From contig OX104130.1 of NCBI GenBank assembly GCA_944470555.2, positions 51,183,491 through 51,247,490 on the forward strand: a stretch of DNA of 64,000 bases, given 5' to 3'. The notes below the pieces were generated by a model, which worked only from the letters and a program-made list of their open reading frames with translations, had not been told where the DNA came from and made no database searches. The stretch is from Heterobilharzia americana (Eukaryota; Platyhelminthes; Trematoda; Strigeidida; Schistosomatidae). Each line of letters starts with the position of its first letter. Positions within the stretch are counted from its first letter, which is position 1. A program made the translations under genes and the position numbers. Positions 20,166 to 31,790 of the stretch are shown here, one piece after another.

Positions 20166-23100
20166 GCCCGTCGAAGGTGGTGTTAAAGATTTCGGCAGTC
20201 TCCAGTCCACAGAGGTTATGTTAACTCGGGTCTTTCATAGCGCAAGCTCTCTGGCTTTTCTCTTCACCATGAATCGATGATTCTAGCAGCGTCCTTGTTA
20301 AAGAGTGAGCCATAAGTTTCCCTCAAGCCTAAGCAACGCCAAACGTCGCTATCAGGCCTTCAGAAGCTACATCGGATGATCGGCTCAACGTACGGCGTCA
20401 TGGTCCACTAGATACCTTTGGCCCTTCTGTAAAACCAAGTAAATGTCCTCAAGAAGCTAAAACATACACACCAGCTGGCCTGGAGTTCATTGAACGTTGA
20501 ATTTTATCCCTGAATCCCCCAATATTGACGGATTCCCCCGACTACATTGTTTAGAGAAAGCTGTTCCTTCAGTCATCCAGACAGAACGTCGCGCTGCCTT
20601 ATGCGATGGTAACTGCAATGATTAATCTGCAGATAGATGCATTGTTCATGAAATTATCACAGTCGTAACTTCAATAAATCCGTCCAATTACCAGGAATTG
20701 TCGACTTTTCGTTCTCGTAACTGTGACGACGCATTTACTGTTGGTTCACGTGGAGCATCCTCCCCGGCTTAACATACGCATTCACAGGTCAAGAGTCACG
20801 TCAGAGATGGTGCGCGAAGAAAGAAATGATCGGTTTTGGATGGTGAGCAACCTCGTAACTTGCCCAGTTTCCTCCTCGATACCTCAAATTGTCCTAATGA
20901 AACTTCACCTGGGTGGTATACCGACGTTGATCCCGAGCGCTCATATAGATTACAAGATCAAGTCACAAGGGTTGAACCGAGAAGCAACAGTTGGAGAAGG
21001 TCAAGGGGGAATAACCCCAGTAACCAGATGCTTTCAGCATCTAAGATGCAAAGTGAGACCTCAAGCACTCCAATCAGTTGTCTTAGTAAACCATGAATCC
21101 AGCAGGTATTCTATTACATGTAAGTTTCACCGGTTAAAAAGAAGACAACAAACAAATGGTTTAATGGAAGGCTTGCCTGTAACACACCAGGCACTAACAT
21201 ACCATTGACGAAATGTTGGCGCCGCATCATTGCCACATATCTTAATGACACAGTTCACGTTATACAACCGTTACAGCATCAGAAAGGGCGTCTTCCGTGG
21301 TTCATGTTAAGAGTGCATCTGCCGCTATGGAATTTGCAACATACTTAATGCAATGGAGTTATGAAAAGACAACCCTGCAAATACCTTTGCAAGCGAACCA
21401 GTAGTGAAGCAAATTATAGGCGCTGCTCGGTAAGAACTTCAGTGATAAACTACTACCTTGGCCACCAGGAGTGACTGGGCGGGAACGCTGGCGGTATGGG
21501 AAAAAATTAGCGTATTATGCTACATAGTTCAACGCGTCTAGTAGTTGTCCCTGCTAACACCCACTGCACAAATAACAACCATTTGTAGATCAGGTGGCAA
21601 GCGAAATCTCATGATCTACTAGGAAAGCCTGCAAACCAGTGAAGAAAGTTTCACGGTGATTGTGTGCAATAAGAGCAAGTTACTGGAGGAGGATATCAAA
21701 GCACCTTACGAAATGTATCTGAGTCCTAGAGATAAAATGAGGAAAAACGGCATGCTTTCGAGTGTTCACACGTCCAGAGACCTGTCATCAGGACGACAGG
21801 AACGGTTCAGTAATCTCTTCCAACGACTACTAAAGTTGGTAACCCGTTGTGTATCGACATCAGTGTCAAGAGAACAAAAGGAGAATTTGGGGAACTCAGG
21901 ACCTCCCATGACCAGTAGCACTGCAAAATGGCACACGCTGAGAGAACTTAGCCTTGCGAGGAACCCAAGGAAAACAGGTATACGTAGGTATGTAGATGAT
22001 GATCACGCAGAAAAAATAGTTTCCGTACACATTTCAGTGGGCGAAATTCATTGCGTAATTCAATTTCCGTTCTGTCTAGCTTAAGTTACGTTCTGTTTAG
22101 CCTAATTTACATCTTGCTGATAGGTATACTGGTGGTACTTGGCGAAAGAAAGTCAGAGAATACAAGTGAAATCTGGGAAGACTTCTTCGTCCACATGAAT
22201 GTTTGTCAGGGTTGAGGCACAGACGTAATACAAGCAGTGGAAACAAGTACATGTTTTCATCCGCTTCAGTGCACATATACTGTCCAGCTCAACATCGCAC
22301 GCAGTGTTGGAGAGCGGTAAACGATGAGTAATAATTCTCACGAGAACCTGGAATTATTTTTGATCAACAAACACGTACACTTGAACCTATTGAAGATAGG
22401 CTAGCTCAGTGTGAGACAACCTATTGCAAGCATAAGATTCATTTTTCTTGGCAAAGTATTGAACCCATTCCATTAGCAGGCAAACTCAGCAGGGGCTCAA
22501 AGACCTAACCGCCTTATATCTTCCCCTTAATCAGCGTTAGGGCTTCTGGCCGTTGCCCAGAGTAACTCACAAAGGTCAGCACAGAAGCTTGAGCAAAGGT
22601 CCATACGCTCAAGATACTTCCCAGCAGAATGAAGAAAGTAAGTCCGTAAAAAACAGCGGCATCGGAGTGGTGGAAGGTACACGGGGGGAGGATCTAATGA
22701 ACATGGTCAGTGAACAATAATATTCAATTTATGCTAAATATATTTGTAGTGGATATCATTACTCAACGATGTTGTTTGATCTTGGCGGTGTTTCGAGAAA
22801 AACCGCGTATGGTCACACCAGTTGTCAAAATCATTTGTTCACACATTTGCAAGTAGACGCTATGCATGTGGTGCCCCCATCTTATGCTTTTTCAGTCTTC
22901 TGTTCACCACAAAATTCCATTTTCTTGACAATTGTGCCGAGTCTCTGTTGCGACAGCTAGGCGTGAAATGCGTTGTTCACATTGAACTCCAAACTGTAAG
23001 CGTTGTCCCAGTTTTACATTTTTCGTCCCATGCATCAGGTGGTATCAGCGAAATATTTTCATAATTTTCCTATCTTCGCTTCCTGGTGATTCGTAGTTAA

Positions 23101-24232
23101 TGTTCATTTGGTTTCTCTCTAAGTGGCCCCCACGTCTGACCCATATAGTTAGTCGGACACCCACCACAGGATGCTTTGTGAATGAGATTACTTATTCCAA
23201 GTCCTTTGTCGAATTTTTCACATGACTTAGTTTATATTGATTGGAGTTCACTGGCTCAAATGCGGTTCAGTTGCTTAAGCTTCCAGGATTTTTCTCGCTG
23301 CAGTTCATGAGTTTCTTAAGCAGTGTTTTTCGTTTAGTTATGGCACTGCTAACGTGGTGATTCTGCAACGAGAAATCCATGGTCAAAAAAGTAGAAAACA
23401 ACTTATTTATCATTTCAGCGGCTACAGTGGTCAAATGTAACGGACATCCTAATATTTTGTCAGTTAATAAGATAGTCCGTGGATGAAAGATATGCCGAAA
23501 CTGTCGAGAGTCAAACCGGCAATTTGAAACTCAGGTGAGCTTTCCTCAGTGGCTAATCAATTCAGAGTGATGCATCTACGCAAGCAAGTGACACTGTCAG
23601 TGCACCGTTACATACGATTAAGTAGGGAGTAACAGCAAATTGACCCTTAAATTCGACAGATACGATGCGCATGTCAGACATGCTCATACTTGTCCCGAAG
23701 GGTCTCAGAAGTCTCAGCACACTGTTGACTTTTCCACGGAGCGGGGTGGTACCGTCCAGGTACTTCGGATTAACTTGATGTCCTCCTGGGAATGAACCAA
23801 CTACCTTGTGGTAGGAGTTATCTATAGTTATGTCCGTAGGCGACTATCTCTGATGCACATCAACGCTTAGAAACTTTAATAATGCATTTAAACGGCTTTG
23901 GGCCTTAAGTGCCTACGGACCAACGGAGGCCAACCTAGGTTAATGGAAAACCGTGTGGTTGACACAAGAAGGTGTACCACGCCGACTGAAACTGAAGGTA
24001 TCCTTATCCGTTTCTGCGTCACCCAATCCTGGTATCTACAATATGAGTAGTAGCTTCCTCATATTATTGCCAGCAATGTGCATTTACGATTAGTAATTCT
24101 CCTTCCTACCCCCCTCTCTACTTGACACGTGACTCCCGCTACCGACTGAATGGTAACTTATTACATCCTTCAGGGGCATACAAAGACAGGTATTGCCCAA
24201 AGTTATTTGTTACTATCAGCTGAAGCGCCCTC
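20166..24232. other. No gene recognised; probably decayed LINE DNA
   Basis: Plus-strand frames at 20723-21208 and 21656-22084 are open for 140-160 codons, but I see no conserved domain in them. Upstream sequence of the minus-strand RT (endonuclease) might be expected at 20.2-22 kb but I could not recognise it. Confidence 0.35.
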
Positions 24233-24487
24233 CCCCACACAAGCCGGCCTAAAATTTGAAAATGATAGACACGAATTGTGCAATCACTTCCTCCGCAGCT
24301 ATAAACTGGAAAGACTTTAGAAAAGACCTAGGAACTAGACGCGGGAGATCAGAAACTATCAGTTTCTTACGCTCGCACTATCAATACTGGATATTAGATT
24401 GGAAGGTATAACGGAACAAAATACACAAATCCTCACAACTCAGAAACGAACGTTAAAATACTAAAAGTTTCCTCTACCCCCACTATT
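24233..24487 (+). repeat. Interspersed repeat, copy 1
   Basis: This segment matches 31640-31790 in the same orientation. Shared blocks include AATTTGAAAATGATA, CAATCACTTCCTCC and AAGTTTCCTCTAC; the second copy lacks about 90 internal bases. It lies upstream of the PHD-type ORF1, so it may be that LINE's 5' untranslated region. Confidence 0.6.
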
Positions 24488-24924
24488 GCAGAGGAATGCT
24501 GGGAGCGGGCATGAATGAATCGTTCAGTTTGTGCAATCTGGCAAAACAGTTTTTCCGCGCGCTCCTTGAATAGTGTCATGTTTTCGCTCGTCTCCATCCA
24601 TCTCGACAAAATCCACATTTACGACTATCCAGTAGGAGCTTTCAACTCCTCATTCAATGTTTGCGCAACAATCTTGCAGCAGAAAATATCCCTGCTTACT
24701 TCATCACCACTATTACGCTCTAAACGGACAACTGTGTACTCAGATTGCCGTATCTGCAGCAAAATATATCTCACTAACTTCTGCGTCCAGGATTTGGTAG
24801 TTTTTGACTTTCGACAGAGTCGCAGGAACAGACATTTGAAGGTAAGGTCGAAAGCCTTCTGTTTACTTGCTGTGCATTTTCATCGCTCTACTCCTTTTAT
24901 CTTCATCCGTTTATTAATATTAAT

Positions 24925-25856
24925 ATGCCTAGTAAAAGTGTGCCGACCCCGATAAAGGCAAGCAGTAGAAATGCTTTGAGTACAACCTCGCCACAGTTAC
25001 TGACCACCTCATTCTCAGTAGTTACTAGGGCTGGAGCTACGAAATGCCGAAACGTGGAAAAGAAAGCAGCTGAGGGTACGAATGCATCATCTAAGTCCAT
25101 CTCACCCTGTCGGTCACAATCACGGCCTGCAACACTTGAAGTTAGCCATGGAACCAGTCCTCCCGGTACTATAACGTCACTATACCCAGTCAAGTAAACC
25201 CAGAACCCCATGCTGCTCCCTGCGCCCATCCTGATCCCCCAGTGAGAATCACTAGGCGGAAGAGTCAAAGAGTAGGGCACAAACGTTTGGAGAAACCACA
25301 TGGACACGATGACAACTTCCACACATGTGCTCTCACTGTTACTAAACGTGCAACCAAAAGATTGCAACAGCTGCAACAGATGGGTGCACTACCGATGTGA
25401 CAAAGAATTGCCACATCAGTACTATAGCTTTATGATGCGTCACCCGTGCACGTGGTTTTGATGCATTTGCCCACAGTGCTGTCTGAGACCGTACCTAGCT
25501 TCAGGCTTACTTAGAATAACCGATAAATCACTAGTAATCAAAAAGCAGGCATCCGGCCAAACCACTACCACAGAGGATACTCACTCTCCAGATGATTTTG
25601 GCAATGGCCTACTGAAGGTTAAAAACTTGAAAGGTTCTAAGCCGACCAAAGGCTGCCTACACCAACGGCAACTGCATCCACCTCAAGCCTTGAAGCCAAA
25701 CCAGAAACAGTAACCAGCGGACAACGCAGTCCAAGGAAAACAAACCAACACTTAACTTCCTGTTCTGTAAACCAGAGCTGTAGCAGGCGAATGGCTGGAT
25801 CTACTGCATCGGAATCGGCCAAAGACCTGGAACCGTTCCGCAAGACCAAGAAGTGA
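24925..25856 (+). pseudogene. LINE ORF1 with PHD-type zinc finger, broken
   Basis: The sequence starts with an ATG-led, Ser/Thr/Lys-rich frame (24925-25197) and continues through frameshifts and stops. At 25327-25338 a C-S-H-C pair is encoded. In the next frame, at about 25362-25490, C-N-S-C-N-R-W-V-H-Y-R-C is followed by C-I-C-P-Q-C, which together give the C4HC3 order of a PHD finger. A low-complexity tail ends near 25856. PHD-bearing ORF1 proteins are known from CR1-type LINEs. The strand is opposite to the CR1-like RT that begins at 26083, so the two are not one element. Frameshifts within the finger make the copy dead. Confidence 0.6.
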
Positions 25857-26082
25857 GCGGGAAGAAACCAACTGGTTTACAAAAGCTCGTTAAGAAGATA
25901 TTGGATAGTGAATATTAGGACTTGAAGGTCATTCTTTGACCTAACCGCCAAGTTAGTTTGTCAGGGTTGGTTTCCTATTTTTTGCCTTGGTCTAACGAGT
26001 TAAGATTTATTTTGAAAGAATAATGTTTTGGATAAGTCAGGAAAAGAAACTGGATTTTCAAGGTTTAGATTTTCGACGTTTT

Positions 26083-27801
26083 TCACTGTAATAGTAGATG
26101 CCTCCATATGGCCGAAAGTATCTGTGTCCACAAACACAGATTTGTTGTTTGAGAACAGAAAGCTGTCATCTTGTAATAATCCTCTTCCATTACATCTCTG
26201 TGATTATTCAATCCTCTTCCGAGCGAGCCAATTGATGGTGTAGACACCACTTCTTCTAGGAGTCTGTTCCAGATTTGATTATTCGAATGTCGAGTAATTA
26301 CTCGACACAAGAACCAGTAATCTGGTTTTATATTCCCCTGCTATGTCCTCTGCTGTTTTCTGATGCAGTGGGAAAGAAAAGAAGATAGTTCAGGTTCAAA
26401 TCCACCTCGAAGCCTGTAAAGCTTGATTAGATCTCCCCTTTCTGCGATAGGATAAAAAGAAAGGTCCAACTCCAAAAGTCGATCTTCGTAGGTCAGGCCG
26501 GGCATCGCAAGGGTCATACGAGTGGCTGCCCTGTGGGCTTTCTCCAGAGTATCTGGGTCACCTTTCAGGCAAAGGTTTACAGCCTGTGTGCAGTTTTAGT
26601 TTAGACCTGACTAAGGTTGTATATAAAATGGTGAACGTATCACCACTTATTTTCGTAAGCCTTCTGCGTAGTGCCAAAAGTTTCCTAAAACTCAGCTGTG
26701 ACCGATCGACACTGTGCCGGGGTTTTAATATCATAACTGACCTTGACTTCTAGATCATTGTGGGTAGGGAGTCCCACCAACGTCGTAGGTGGTGCCATCT
26801 GTGTGCTCCATGATCATGGTTACATATTTACCTGCGTTGATAGGCGTCAGCCACTTCTCTGACCAGGTAAACAAGCCGTTTAGGTCTGTCGGAAGTGCAC
26901 GTATATCCTCATCATCCTTAATTTCCCACCAGATTCTTCTGTCATAAGTGTATGGAACCATAGGGGATTTCATGATATTTGGCGGCTCATTTATGTATAG
27001 GAGAAATAGCAGGGGACCCAGGAGTGCACTTCACTCTCTACTGACTTCCAGGAGGTGAGTTGAGAATCGATCCTTACTCTGTCTCCTACCAATAAGGAAC
27101 TCTGATCCATCCAAGTAGATTGCCAGTGATTCCGAAACTTTCCAGTTTCCCGAGTAACGTGGAGTGAGGCGCCTTGTCAAACGCCTTATCAAAGTCTATA
27201 AAAATGACACCTTCAGGTATACTGTCGTCCTTAGACCTAAAACAACTTTCTGTAACTGAAATTTTCATCAAGCAGGAGAAATTTCTCCGAATGCCCTGTT
27301 TCGAACTAGACAATTGAGTGTCGTTCTCTAGGTGGATCGTAATAGCTTTCTTGATCACTTTTTCTAGGACGTTAACTACAGTACTAGCAAAGCTTATCAG
27401 TCTGTACTTTGATGGGTGCTGATTAGAACTTGCCTGGTAAATAGGTGTGGCTATGTCATCCTTCCAATCATGGGGGAGTGTGTCTTCACTGAGAGACTCC
27501 AAATATCATGTCCAGTGGGCCGGCTAAATGGAGTGCTAGCCCTAAGCAGCCTTGGAGGCAGTTCATCCGGTCCTATTGATTTTATACTTTGAGAGCACCT
27601 AATTCCCCAAATACGTCATTGCGATCGATATCTACAGAGTTTATTCTGTTGGATGTCAGTGCTCCTACTGTTGAAATAGTGTCTACGAAAGGTTCCCGTG
27701 TGAAGACCTCGGGAAAATATCTGTCCATAGTTTCTGCTTTTTCCTTATCGCGTCTAATCAAATGGTTTATGTCCCTTTAATTAGGGTGGGTATACCATGA
27801 T
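26083..27801 (-). pseudogene. CR1-like LINE reverse transcriptase, 3' part
   Basis: On the minus strand, from high to low coordinates: D-K-E-K-A-E-T-M-D-R-Y-F (27740), K-S-I-G-P-D-E-L-P-P-R-L (27570), L-P-H-D-W-K-D-D-I-A-T-P-I-Y (27475), Y-R-L-I-S-F-A (27405), the catalytic I-F-I-D-F-D-K-A-F-D (27200), and then W-S-E-K-W-L-T-P-I-N-A-G-K (26860). The C-terminal R-V-I-T-R-H-S-N-N-Q-I-W-N-R-L-L-E-E-V-V lies at about 26260. This is the motif order of CR1-group RTs such as schistosome SR1. The segment around Y-A-D-D is not intact, and frames shift several times. The remaining 5' part lies at 31017-31350, beyond the inserted RTE element. Confidence 0.8.
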
Positions 27802-27988
27802 ACCTCGCCTGGTTAACTAGTTTACTAGTTACTAGCCGGTCCTAAGCCCGGGTAAAGAGGGAAGGTTGGGCATAGGGCTAGCAACCCTACCCCGTAAAAC
27901 AAATCTAACCGCTAAAGAAACTTCAAAGCACAAACAAAATATAAAAAATGAAAACAAACTTATTCCCCGCTGGAATCGGAGAGGCGAA

Positions 27989-29254
27989 ATGACGCCAGTT
28001 GGTGAAAGCCTTCGGGAAGCCAATTGGCCGATGTGTCTTCTCTCGATGAAAGCGAAAGTAAACGTGGGGACATGGAATGTCCGCACCATGTTTGAACCCA
28101 GTAAGGCAGCCCAGATTGCAAAGGAGATGAGAAGGTATAACATCGAAGTGCTTGGGATTTGCGAAAGCAGATGGAATGGGAGTGGACTCTCCAAACTGTC
28201 AACTGGAGAATCAATAATCTACTCCGGTCACCCAGACGCCAACCACGAGCACACTGAGGGAGTGGCTATCATGATGTCCTCAAGAGCATCGAAGGCTCTC
28301 ATGCAGTGGGAACCAATCTCCTCCAGGATCATGACAGCAAGATTCAACTCAAAAGGAAGAAAGGTCACAATCATACAATGTTATGCACCTACAAATAATG
28401 CAGAGCAAGAGAAAAAGGAGGAATTCTACAGACAACTTCAGTCAACACTGGACAAGACGTCAGTTGGCGATATCAAAATTCTAATGGGCGACATGAATGC
28501 CAAACTGGGAGGGGACAACACGGGAAGAGAACTAACCATGGGTCGAGAGGCGCTAGGTGAAATGAATGAGAATGGAGAATTGTTTGCAGAATTCTGTGCA
28601 TTCAACGATTTGGTGATTGGAGGCAGTGTGTTCAGGCACAAGGATATCCACAAAGCGACATGGACTTCACCAGATGGACACACTAAAAATCAAATCGACT
28701 TTATCTCAATCTCAAGAAAATGGAGACGCAGTCTACTTAACACAAGGTCAAGAAGAGGAGCAGATGTAGGTTCAGACCACTATCTAGTGCAAGGAACCTT
28801 CCAAATCAAGTTAAAAGCCTTCAAGGAAGCTGGTGATAGACCTCAATTCAAGTACAACACTCGGAAACTGAAGGATGAAACTACAAAGGAGATCTTCAAA
28901 GCAGCCATCAAGACAAAATGGGAGACGTCGAGGGACATCCCTGAAGAAACCTGTGTAGAAGAACACTGGAAGTCTTTGAAAGCTATGTGGAAAGAAACCT
29001 GCACAACAGTATTAGGAAGGAAGAAGAAAGAAGACAAGGAATGGATCTCGACGGATACCTGGAAGCTGATAGAGGAGAGGAGGATGGTGAAGCAGAAGAT
29101 AAACCAGTGCAAGGATGCTCAACGACAAGAGGAACTGAGCACAATGTATAAAACACTGGATAAAGAAGTGAAGAAGAGTGCACGCAAAGACAAAAGACAC
29201 TTCTACGAACACTGGCAAGTGAAGCAGAACAGGCTGCAGGTAAGAGAGACCTGA
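27989..29254 (+). pseudogene. RTE endonuclease and linker (first part of ORF)
   Basis: The frame is open from at least 27866; the first ATG is at 27989. The endonuclease nicks target DNA to prime reverse transcription. Its marks are G-T-W-N-V-R-T-M (about residue 33 from the ATG), E-S-R-W-N-G-S-G (about 64, with the metal-binding Glu), the Q-C-Y-A-P-T-N strand (about 132), G-D-M-N-A-K-L-G (about 166), W-T-S-P-D-G-H-T-K-N-Q-I-D-F-I (about 224-239) and S-D-H-Y-L-V (about 262), so all the usual catalytic residues seem present. A Lys- and Glu-rich linker follows. The frame shifts near 29205-29215 and stops at 29254. Beyond that point the RT frame is already conserved upstream of 29260, which suggests loss of a single base. 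Confidence 0.88.
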
Positions 29255-29259
29255 CGACA

Positions 29260-30999
29260 TTGTATCAAATAACCAGGTTGCTATCAGGGAAGAGACCAAC
29301 ACAGATGAAACCAATAAAAGATGAAGAAGGAAATTTAATTACAAAAGAAGAGAAACAGAGGAAACGATGGGCCGACCACTTCAAGAAGCTCTTGAATCGA
29401 CCACCACCTGCACTTCGTCCAGAAATACCACCTGCAGCCGCTGAATTACAAGTGAACATAAATCCCCCAACGAAAATGGAAGTCCTGAACGCCATAAAGC
29501 TACTGAAATGCGGGAAAGCAGCAGGACCAGATGGAATACCGCCAGAAGCACTGAGAACAGATGCAGAGACAACAGCGGACATGCTCACACCACTATTGCA
29601 GAAGGTGTGGAGGGAAGAGAAGGTACCTGACGATTGGAAGAAGGGTTACCTTGTCAAACTGCCGAAGAAGGGAGACCTCAGTGCTTGCAAGAACTGGCGC
29701 GGAATCACTCTCCTATCCACCCCAAGTAAAATATTAAGCCGCATCATCCTGGAGAGGCTTAAAGACGCACTGGATTCAAAACTGCGACCGGAACAGGCAG
29801 GCTTCAGGAAGTACAAATCATGTGCTGACCAAATTGCAACGCTTCGTATCATCATAGAACAGAGCGTAGAATGGCAATCAGCTCTATACCTCAACTTCAT
29901 CGACTTTGAGAAGGCCTTTGACAGCGTCGACCGAGAAGTAATTTGGAAACTGCTTCAATACTACGGAGTACCGCAAACCTTTATCCGCCTCATTCAACAA
30001 CTATATGAAGATGCCACATGCCAAGTAATCCACAATGGGAAGCTCAGTGATGCCTTTGAAGTGAAGACAGGAGTGAAACAAGGTTGCCTACTATCCCCCA
30101 TGATATTCCTTATTGTGGTGGACTGGATCATGCAGCAAACAGTAGGCAGCGAGAAGAGGGGGATACACTGGACGACGGAAAAGAACCTAGAAGACTTGGA
30201 TTTCGCCGATGACTTATGCCTAATGTCACATAAACTTGAAGATCTGCAGGCAAAAACTAACAAGTTGACAGAAGAGGCAGCTAAGACGGGACTTCAGGTG
30301 AATATAGAGAAGACAGAAGTGATGAAGATACCGCACCACCACCATCAACAACAACAACAAACTCCAATCACCGTCAACGGGAGAAACTTGAAGGAAGTAA
30401 CCTCCTTCACTTATCTAGGAAGCACTGTTTCAACTACAGGCGGGACGGACGAGGACGTCAAAGTCAGAATCGGAAAAGCAAGACAGGCGTTCATTAGCCT
30501 GAAACCAGTGTGGAGATCTTCTGCACTCAGCATGTGGAACAAGATACGGATTTTCAACACCAACGTCAAGTCAGTGCTCTTGTATGGCTCAGAGACTTGG
30601 CGCGTCACGAAAGGCATTTCCAATAAACTACAGACATTCATCAACAACTGCTTACGCTCGCTGCTGAAGATCAGATGGCCAGAAAAAATAAGCAACAAGG
30701 AACTCTGGGAACGAACCAACCAAGAACCTATCACGCAACAAATATGCAGGAAGAAGTGGAGATGGATTGGCCATGCACTGAGAAGGCCGACTGAGGACAT
30801 CACGCGTCAGGCCCTCGAGTGGAATCCCCATGGGAAGCGACGAGTTGGACGTCCGAGGGTGACATGGAGGAGGTCATGCGAGGAGGAAATGAGAGGCTGT
30901 GGGCTGTCGTGGAACCAGGTTCAAAAGATCTCAGAGAACAGAGGTCACTGGAGGCGTGCTACTGAAGCCCTATGTTCCACTAGGAACCCAAGGGACTAA
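29260..30999 (+). pseudogene. RTE reverse transcriptase (second part of ORF)
   Basis: 579 codons are open to a stop at 30997-30999. RT motifs in order: G-K-A-A-G-P-D-G-I-P-P-E-A-L (about residues 85-98), P-D-D-W-K-K-G (about 122), L-P-K-K-G-D-L-S (about 133), W-R-G-I-T-L-L-S (about 145), Q-A-G-F-R (about 179), F-I-D-F-E-K-A-F-D-S-V (about 213, first catalytic Asp), G-V-K-Q-G-C-L-L-S-P (about 272) and F-A-D-D-L-C-L-M (about 316, catalytic pair). The C-terminal part has R-W-I-G-H-A-L-R-R, typical of RTE-like proteins. No start of its own is needed: it was the downstream half of one long frame. Apart from the frameshift at its left edge it looks intact. Confidence 0.9.
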
Positions 31000-31017
31000 T
31001 AATAATAATAATAATAA
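30997..31017 (+). repeat. (TAA)7 tail of RTE element
   Basis: Seven perfect TAA units form the 3' end of the LINE. The first unit is also the stop codon of the RT frame. Confidence 0.95.
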
Positions 31018-31350
31018 TACCATGATGCATCTTATTCCTATAATCCGTATGGGACAATAACATCGAGTGTTGCAGTGCAGCTTCGGCAAGACGTTTCAAA
31101 GCATATTCGAGTCTGGGGGATAGCAGCAATACATCTGTTTCGGGCTTCTTTGTAATTCTTCATCACCCTGAGAGTACCGAGGTGGGTGGCAAGACTCCAA
31201 CACTTTTTTTTCAGTCGTAGCAAAATTTGGGTTTCGTAGTTTATCCACGTAGGGCAATATTTCCATCCCTTCAGAACGGTCCACAGAATGAACGTTTGAG
31301 TCACTCTTGCATATAACTTCGAGATAAACAATGTGGTAATAAGGGAAACT
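31017..31350 (-). pseudogene. CR1-like LINE, upstream part split off by RTE insertion
   Basis: On the minus strand the peptide Y-K-E-A-R-N-R-C-I-A-A-I-P-Q-T-R-I-C-F-E matches the helical block that precedes the RT fingers in CR1-type proteins. Skipping the RTE element, the sequence joins to G-I-P-T-L-I-K-G, then D-K-E-K-A-E-T-M-D-R-Y-F at 27.74 kb, which is the expected next block. Frames are broken. Similarity fades near 31350. Confidence 0.65.
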
Positions 31351-31639
31351 AATGAAAAAGAATATTGTGATATGACCCTAATTGAAACATATGATTCTTA
31401 TAATTAGGGCAAAGAGAAACAAAACGGATTCATTTTATATCTCTCAAAATGGTCTTGAAATAAACAGAGAAACAATAAAGTAACTGAGCCTTAACTTATT
31501 AATATGCTAGTGTATCATCGGATGATCATATTTTAGTGGGGTTTGATTACGGCCTATGCATCTGCCTAAAGTCTGGCAATACCTACAAATACAGTAGTTG
31601 TACATGTCAGTTGACCTTATCACCTGCTTCATTATTTCC

Positions 31640-31790
31640 CCCTACAAGCCAGCCTAGAATTTGAAAATGATAAACATCAAGTGTACAATCACTTCCTCCA
31701 CACCTATAAGCAGATAAACTGAAAAGACTTTAGGGTACAACCGAACAAAATGAACCAATCCTCACCACAAGTTTCCTCTACCTCCACTTT
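31640..31790 (+). repeat. Interspersed repeat, copy 2
   Basis: Same repeat as 24233-24487 and same orientation, with an internal gap of about 90 bases. No PHD-type ORF1 follows here within reach, so this is an isolated fragment. Confidence 0.6.

Larger units (their letters stand above)
27802..31016 (+). mobile_element. RTE-type LINE, nearly full length
   Basis: About 3.2 kb long, with an apurinic-like endonuclease followed by a reverse transcriptase, and ending in seven TAA units (30997-31017). A 10-base direct repeat, ATACCATGAT, flanks it (27792-27801 and 31017-31026), as expected for target-primed reverse transcription. Size, domain order, almost no 3' UTR and the terminal trinucleotide repeat fit the RTE clade (SR2 and relatives in schistosomes). 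One frameshift separates the two reading frames. It sits inside an older CR1-like element of opposite strand. Confidence 0.9.

Noticed and set aside
24903..25376. 157-codon hydrophobic minus-strand frame, possible membrane protein
   Set aside because: It is antisense to the ORF1 with PHD finger; the plus-strand reading explains the sequence better.
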